NCBI GenBank assembly: GCA_025060675.1
Contig: JANXBI010000024.1
Location: 1-64,000, forward strand
Source: Candidatus Caldatribacterium sp.
GTDB lineage: Bacteria; Atribacterota; Atribacteria; Atribacterales; Caldatribacteriaceae
Length of the DNA: 64,000 nt
Reading direction: 5' to 3'
Below, in pieces: positions 60,540 to 64,000 of the stretch (position 1 is the stretch's first letter; each line of letters begins with the position of its first letter). A model generated the notes under the pieces. That model did not search any database and had not been told where the DNA came from. It saw only the letters and a list, made by a program, of their open reading frames with translations. The translations under genes were made by a program, and so were the position numbers.

Positions 60540-61826
60540 ATGCAACTGCTCTTTGCGGCTTTTGCTTTTGTGGTGCTTTTGCTCTGTAACGTCCCCATCG
60601 CGTTTACCCTTGGCATTTCTGGAATGGTGTACTTCCTCTCGCAGTCGAGCATCCCGATTCCCATCGTCGCTCAGCGGCTTGTGGCTGGGACGCAATCATT
60701 TCCGCTTTTGGCTGTTCCCTTCTTTGTCCTCGCGGGACACCTCATGAATGTCTCAGGAATCACGAAACGCCTCATCCACCTGGCTGATGTCCTTGTGGGG
60801 CACCTTCCCGGAGCCCTTGCGCAGGTGAGCTGTGTCTTGAGTATGCTCATGGGGGGTGTTTCAGGATCCTCCAACGCCGATGCGGCTATGGAGACGAGAA
60901 TCCTTCTCCCCGAAATGCGTCGGCGGGGGTATGCCGATGGTTTTTCGGCCGCTGTTTTGGCGTGTAGTTCGCTGAGCACGGCCATTATCCCTCCAAGCAT
61001 TGGTTTGGTTCTCTACGGATTTGCGGGCCAAGTCTCCATCGGCAAGCTCTTCATCGCTGGTATCATCCCTGGAATCCTCATGGGGATCACTATGATGGGT
61101 GTAACCCACTGGAAAGCGGTACGCTATGGGTACGACCAGGAGCGGCGGGGAAGACGGAGCTCTTTTTGGGAGGTCCTCAAAGCGTTCCGAGACTCAATTT
61201 GGGCTCTTCTTTTCCCAATTTTCCTCGTCATCACGCTTCGTTTTGGAATCTTTGCTCCCGTTGAGGCTGCAGCCTTTGCTGTAGTGTACGCCTTTTGTGT
61301 TGGGAAGTTTATCCACCGAGAACTTACCTGGGAAAAGTTTTGGGAAGCTATCCGTGACGCTGCGGAGGACAACGCGATTATCATGCTCATCGTCTCCATG
61401 GCAGCGATTCTCATGTACGCCCTGGCGTACGAGAAGGTTCCCGTCAGAATGTCGAGCTTTGTGCTTGGGTTGACCAACCATCCGTTCCTCCTCATGCTTG
61501 CCATTGTCTCTTTCCTTTTTGTCGCTGGAATGGTGATGGAGGGAACGGTGAACACCCTCCTTCTCACCCCCATTTTCCTTCCGATCGTGAAGGCGGCGGG
61601 GTTTGACCCGGTACACTTTGGCATCATCATGGCCATTCTCATTCAGATTGGTGGGGTGACGCCTCCAGTTGGGGTCAACATGTATACGGTGTGTTCGCTT
61701 GGTGGCATCAAGGTTGAAGAATGTATTCGGGAGAGCTGGGCGTACGTGGGCGCGCTTCTTGCGCTTGTTATTGTCCTCATTCTTGTACCGCAGCTTTCCC
61801 TTGCTCTCGTAGGGCTTATGAGGTAA
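60540..61826 (+). CDS. TRAP transporter large membrane subunit DctM (set 2)
   Basis: A 428-residue permease with the motifs GGVSGSSNADAAMETRILLPEM and AIIPPSIGLVLYG. Only moderately similar to the set-1 subunit, so not a recent duplicate. Confidence 0.93.
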   Translation: MQLLFAAFAFVVLLLCNVPIAFTLGISGMVYFLSQSSIPIPIVAQRLVAGTQSFPLLAVPFFVLAGHLMNVSGITKRLIHLADVLVGHLPGALAQVSCVLSMLMGGVSGSSNADAAMETRILLPEMRRRGYADGFSAAVLACSSLSTAIIPPSIGLVLYGFAGQVSIGKLFIAGIIPGILMGITMMGVTHWKAVRYGYDQERRGRRSSFWEVLKAFRDSIWALLFPIFLVITLRFGIFAPVEAAAFAVVYAFCVGKFIHRELTWEKFWEAIRDAAEDNAIIMLIVSMAAILMYALAYEKVPVRMSSFVLGLTNHPFLLMLAIVSFLFVAGMVMEGTVNTLLLTPIFLPIVKAAGFDPVHFGIIMAILIQIGGVTPPVGVNMYTVCSLGGIKVEECIRESWAYVGALLALVIVLILVPQLSLALVGLMR

Positions 61827-61839
61827 AGGGGGAGAAGAA

Positions 61840-62877
61840 GTGGACGAGCACCGTTGGAAGGCTTTCAAGGAAAAAGTTCTCGGTGGGAAAGGACAGGATC
61901 CTCTTGTGACTCTCATCGTTGACAGCCCTTGGATTCCAGGGTGGCAAGGTATTTCTCACTTTGACTACTACCTTTCTTTTGATGCCTGGCTTGCGGCAAA
62001 CCTTAGGGTGTACGAGACCTATCCCCATATTGTTTTTCTTCCTGGTTTCTGGGTCGAGTACGGTATGGCGGTGGAGCCTTCGGGCTTTGGGTGCAAGATT
62101 AACTGGTACAGCGGAAGCACTCCAACTATCAATCCTGTCCTCCGAAGCATTGACGAAGTCGATACCCTCTCTCCTCCCGATCCAGAGCGCGATGGTCTCA
62201 TGCCTTTCGTGCTTTGGTGGTATAGAAAAGCTCAGGATGTCCTGAGAGAGCAAGGCTTATTCGTTCGTATGGTGGCAGCCCGAGGACCGTTGGTGACAGC
62301 CGCGCATGTACGGGGGTTGACTGAATTCCTCCTTGATCTGAAAGTGGAACCGGAAAAGACCAAAAAGCTTCTCACGATAACGACGGAAGCGGTCATCACT
62401 TGGTTGCAAGCGCAAATCCAGGTTGTACCAACTTGTGAAGGTATTTTGGTCCTTGATGATGTCGTAGGATTCCTCTCCCGAAAGGATTACGAAACCTTCG
62501 CCCATCCGTACCTCAAGGCGGTTTTCGACGCTTTCCCCAACATGATTCGGGTCTATCACAACGACGCCAATATCCTTCCCTTTGCCGATTTGCTTCCCGA
62601 GACCGGCCTTCAGGTGCTCAACTTCAGTCACACAATCGGCATTAGAGATCTTGCAGAGAGAACCCAGGGAAGGGTTTGCCTTATGGGGAACATTCCACCC
62701 CTTGAGGTTCTCGCCCAAGGAACTCCTGAGGACGTTCGCCGCGCCGCCATAGCGTGCCTTGAGGAAGCAAGACGGTACGATGGCCTGCGGCTTCTCCTCT
62801 CTGCAGGTGGCGGGGTTTCTCCGGGAACCCCTGGAGAGAATGTTGCTGTTCTTGAGGGCATTGCCGCTTCTTCATAG
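61840..62877 (+). CDS. UroD-superfamily methyltransferase-like protein, TRAP-linked
   Basis: A 345-residue TIM-barrel protein of the UroD/MtaA class: DLKVEPEKTKKLL, VLDDVVGFLSRKDYETFAHPYLK, RVYHNDANILPFADLLPETG, LSAGGGVSPGTPGENV. The zinc motif HxCG is replaced by HNDA, unlike the other family member at 27735-28859. It may therefore not be a standard corrinoid:thiol methyltransferase. GTG behind GGGGGAGAAGAA. Expressed with TRAP set 2; the imported acid could be its substrate. Confidence 0.8.
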   Translation: MDEHRWKAFKEKVLGGKGQDPLVTLIVDSPWIPGWQGISHFDYYLSFDAWLAANLRVYETYPHIVFLPGFWVEYGMAVEPSGFGCKINWYSGSTPTINPVLRSIDEVDTLSPPDPERDGLMPFVLWWYRKAQDVLREQGLFVRMVAARGPLVTAAHVRGLTEFLLDLKVEPEKTKKLLTITTEAVITWLQAQIQVVPTCEGILVLDDVVGFLSRKDYETFAHPYLKAVFDAFPNMIRVYHNDANILPFADLLPETGLQVLNFSHTIGIRDLAERTQGRVCLMGNIPPLEVLAQGTPEDVRRAAIACLEEARRYDGLRLLLSAGGGVSPGTPGENVAVLEGIAASS

Positions 62878-63633
62878 CTCGATTTCATCAAGGGACTCGA
62901 CAACCCGGTGGGGTCGGTAAGGAAAACGGGTGATGTCCTCGCGCTTTGTGACTCCAGTGAGGACAAGGATAGTCTCTAAGCCCGATTCTAAGCCGACGCG
63001 AATGTCGGTGTCCATTCGATCGCCGATCATCACCGCGTTTTCGGAGTGTTCCTCGATGTAACGGAGAGCCAGACGAAGGATAAGGGGATTCGGTTTTCCC
63101 ACAAAGTACGGAGTATAGCCGGTAGCCTTCTCAATAAGGGCAGCTACGGCCCCACAGGCAGGAACAATCCCTTGTACTCCTGGACCTGTGGGGTCAGGAT
63201 TCGTGGCGATAAACGATGCTCCAGCCATGATGAGTTGGCATGCCCGAATAATCCCATCGTAGGGATACGACTCCATCTCCCCAAGGATAACAAAGTCTGG
63301 GTGGTAGTCGGTGAAAGAATACCCCACTTCCATAAGGGCTTGGTAAAGTCCAGTACCTCCCAAGACGAAAGCAGACCCTTTGGGCTTTTGAGAGCTCACG
63401 AAGTGGGCCGTGGCCATAGCGCTACTGAAGAAGTATTTGGCTTCGATATCCATGCCAGCCTTGCGCATCCGGTGCTGGAGGTCAAAAGGGGTAAAACGGG
63501 AATTGTTGGTGAGAATGAGGAACTTGTAGCCTCCTGCTTTGAGTCGTGCAATGAACTCTTTTGCTCCGGGAATTGCCTGCTCCCCAAAGAGGAGCACGCC
63601 ATCCATGTCGATGAGAAATGCTTTCTGCTTCAT
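62872..63633 (-). CDS. HAD-superfamily phosphatase, NagD-like
   Basis: A 253-residue HAD type II phosphatase. Nucleophile motif FLIDMDGVLL, motif II ILTNNSR, Lys in YFVGKPNP, motif IV VMIGDRMDTDI. Acts on small phosphorylated metabolites (sugar phosphate, phosphoglycolate or nucleotide). Its end overlaps the convergent methyltransferase gene by 6 bases. No ribosome site precedes the ATG; see the promoter entry. Confidence 0.9.
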   Translation of the reverse strand: MKQKAFLIDMDGVLLFGEQAIPGAKEFIARLKAGGYKFLILTNNSRFTPFDLQHRMRKAGMDIEAKYFFSSAMATAHFVSSQKPKGSAFVLGGTGLYQALMEVGYSFTDYHPDFVILGEMESYPYDGIIRACQLIMAGASFIATNPDPTGPGVQGIVPACGAVAALIEKATGYTPYFVGKPNPLILRLALRYIEEHSENAVMIGDRMDTDIRVGLESGLETILVLTGVTKREDITRFPYRPHRVVESLDEIEL

Positions 63634-63639
63634 GAGTGT

Positions 63640-63648
63640 ATTATACCA
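63640..63648 (-). promoter_or_regulatory. Extended -10 promoter giving a leaderless HAD mRNA
   Basis: Minus-strand TGGTATAAT ends 6 bases before the ATG at 63633. With normal spacing transcription would begin at the A of that ATG. Confidence 0.6.
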
Positions 63649-63925
63649 GGTGGGCGAATGGTTAGAGGGAAGGGAGAAGCTTTGGGAGCGAATTGAAAGA
63701 TTGCCTTAGTAAGATAGGCCAACATGCGTGTCCCGTCACTAGTACAGTTCTTGGGGCAAGCAACTCTCGCAATACCTTCGTGGGGTTTCAAGACGTTTGG
63801 GCCAAGCTTCTTGCACAAGGCGACACAGTGACTGCAACCCAGACACCGGATTGGGTAGATTTCAGGAGGGTTGCCCTTAACAAAGTTCCGTCCAAAAGCT
63901 TGGACAAGCTCTGCCTGAGTTTTCG
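63649..63925. other. Unresolved stretch near the window edge
   Basis: About 280 bases with protein-like pieces in competing frames. Plus strand: FVGFQDVWAKLLAQGD then a shift. Minus strand: CLGCSHCVALCKK and ARVACPKNCT, cysteine-rich. None has both start and ribosome site; it may be decayed. Confidence 0.3.
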
Positions 63926-64000
63926 GTGTACTGCCATTTCGAGGAAGTCCTCAAGCGCAAGTGGGTGCTTGCCATTCTTGCGGCTATTCGTCAAGGTGTG
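63926..64000 (+). CDS. Possible N-terminal part of a winged-helix (HxlR-like) protein
   Basis: The frame from GTG 63926 to the window end reads VYCHFEEVLKRKWVLAILAA and on, a CxxxE...KWxLxIL pattern reminiscent of HxlR regulators. No ribosome site is clear and the frame is open upstream to a stop near 63881. Tentative. Confidence 0.3.
   Translation, partial: MYCHFEEVLKRKWVLAILAAIRQGV

Noticed and set aside
1..64000. tRNA, rRNA, CRISPR array, insertion sequence or prophage
   Set aside because: I looked for T-loop motifs, repeated spacers, transposases and phage genes by eye and found none. A covariance or profile search would be decisive.

Overview
The window reads as chromosomal DNA from an anaerobic, fermentative, probably thermophilic diderm bacterium of mid GC content. 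The evidence is a complete six-gene Rnf complex, periplasmic-type TRAP and family-5 ABC binding proteins, an LptD/OstA-like outer-membrane barrel, ATP-dependent activases of the 2-hydroxyacyl-CoA dehydratase kind, corrinoid-style UroD-family methyltransferases and sugar-acid catabolism. My best guess is Atribacterota (Caldatribacterium-like), by inference only; no rRNA or marker gene is present. Genes are densely packed, with many ATGA/TGATG/TAATG overlaps and many GTG or TTG starts. I see no tRNA, rRNA, CRISPR array, insertion sequence or prophage.

Layout. 1-13.2 kb (minus strand): an oligosaccharide regulon made of a LacI repressor, two binding-protein/permease sets of the oligopeptide family, a GH29 alpha-L-fucosidase, a GH42 beta-galactosidase and one ATPase pair. 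It carries two identical 12-bp LacI-type operators. 13.3-15.6 kb: a secreted unknown protein and a frameshifted ABC ATPase. 15.6-16.7 kb: a ferredoxin-fused aldo/keto reductase. 17.0-28.9 kb (minus): one apparent 12-kb operon encoding a UroD-like methyltransferase, a KtrB potassium transporter, a biotin carboxylase, RnfCDGEAB, a FGGY sugar kinase, a TM1266-type regulator and a class II photolyase. 29.0-29.7 kb: CheW with a small partner gene. 29.7-42.6 kb (minus): a nearly gap-free run encoding PaaK, an ACT protein, an unknown protein, a GNAT, an M20 peptidase, three split dehydratase-activase proteins, a response-regulator diguanylate cyclase, two unknown envelope proteins, an LptD-like barrel and a potassium channel.

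42.7-45.9 kb (plus): branched-chain aminotransferase, a small membrane protein and a secreted glycoside-hydrolase-like/CBM9 protein. 46.1-52.5 kb (minus): PAS-GGDEF-HD-GYP sensor, secreted MsrAB fusion and a MacAB-like export system. 53.0-62.9 kb (plus): a lipoprotein, then a TRAP transporter with a zinc dehydrogenase, a mannonate-oxidoreductase-like SDR and a GntR regulator (uronate or sugar-acid use), followed by a second TRAP transporter with a UroD-like methyltransferase. The window ends with a HAD phosphatase predicted to have a leaderless mRNA and an unresolved edge.

Cross-cutting observations. All four binding-protein genes that precede permeases are followed at once by a strong perfect hairpin. 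Two regulators appear to share near-identical operators between their own promoter and a target operon. Three genes carry a one-base surplus in a homopolymer at or near the start, which looks like either recent decay or a sequence error. An M20 peptidase can only be full length if it starts at CTG.
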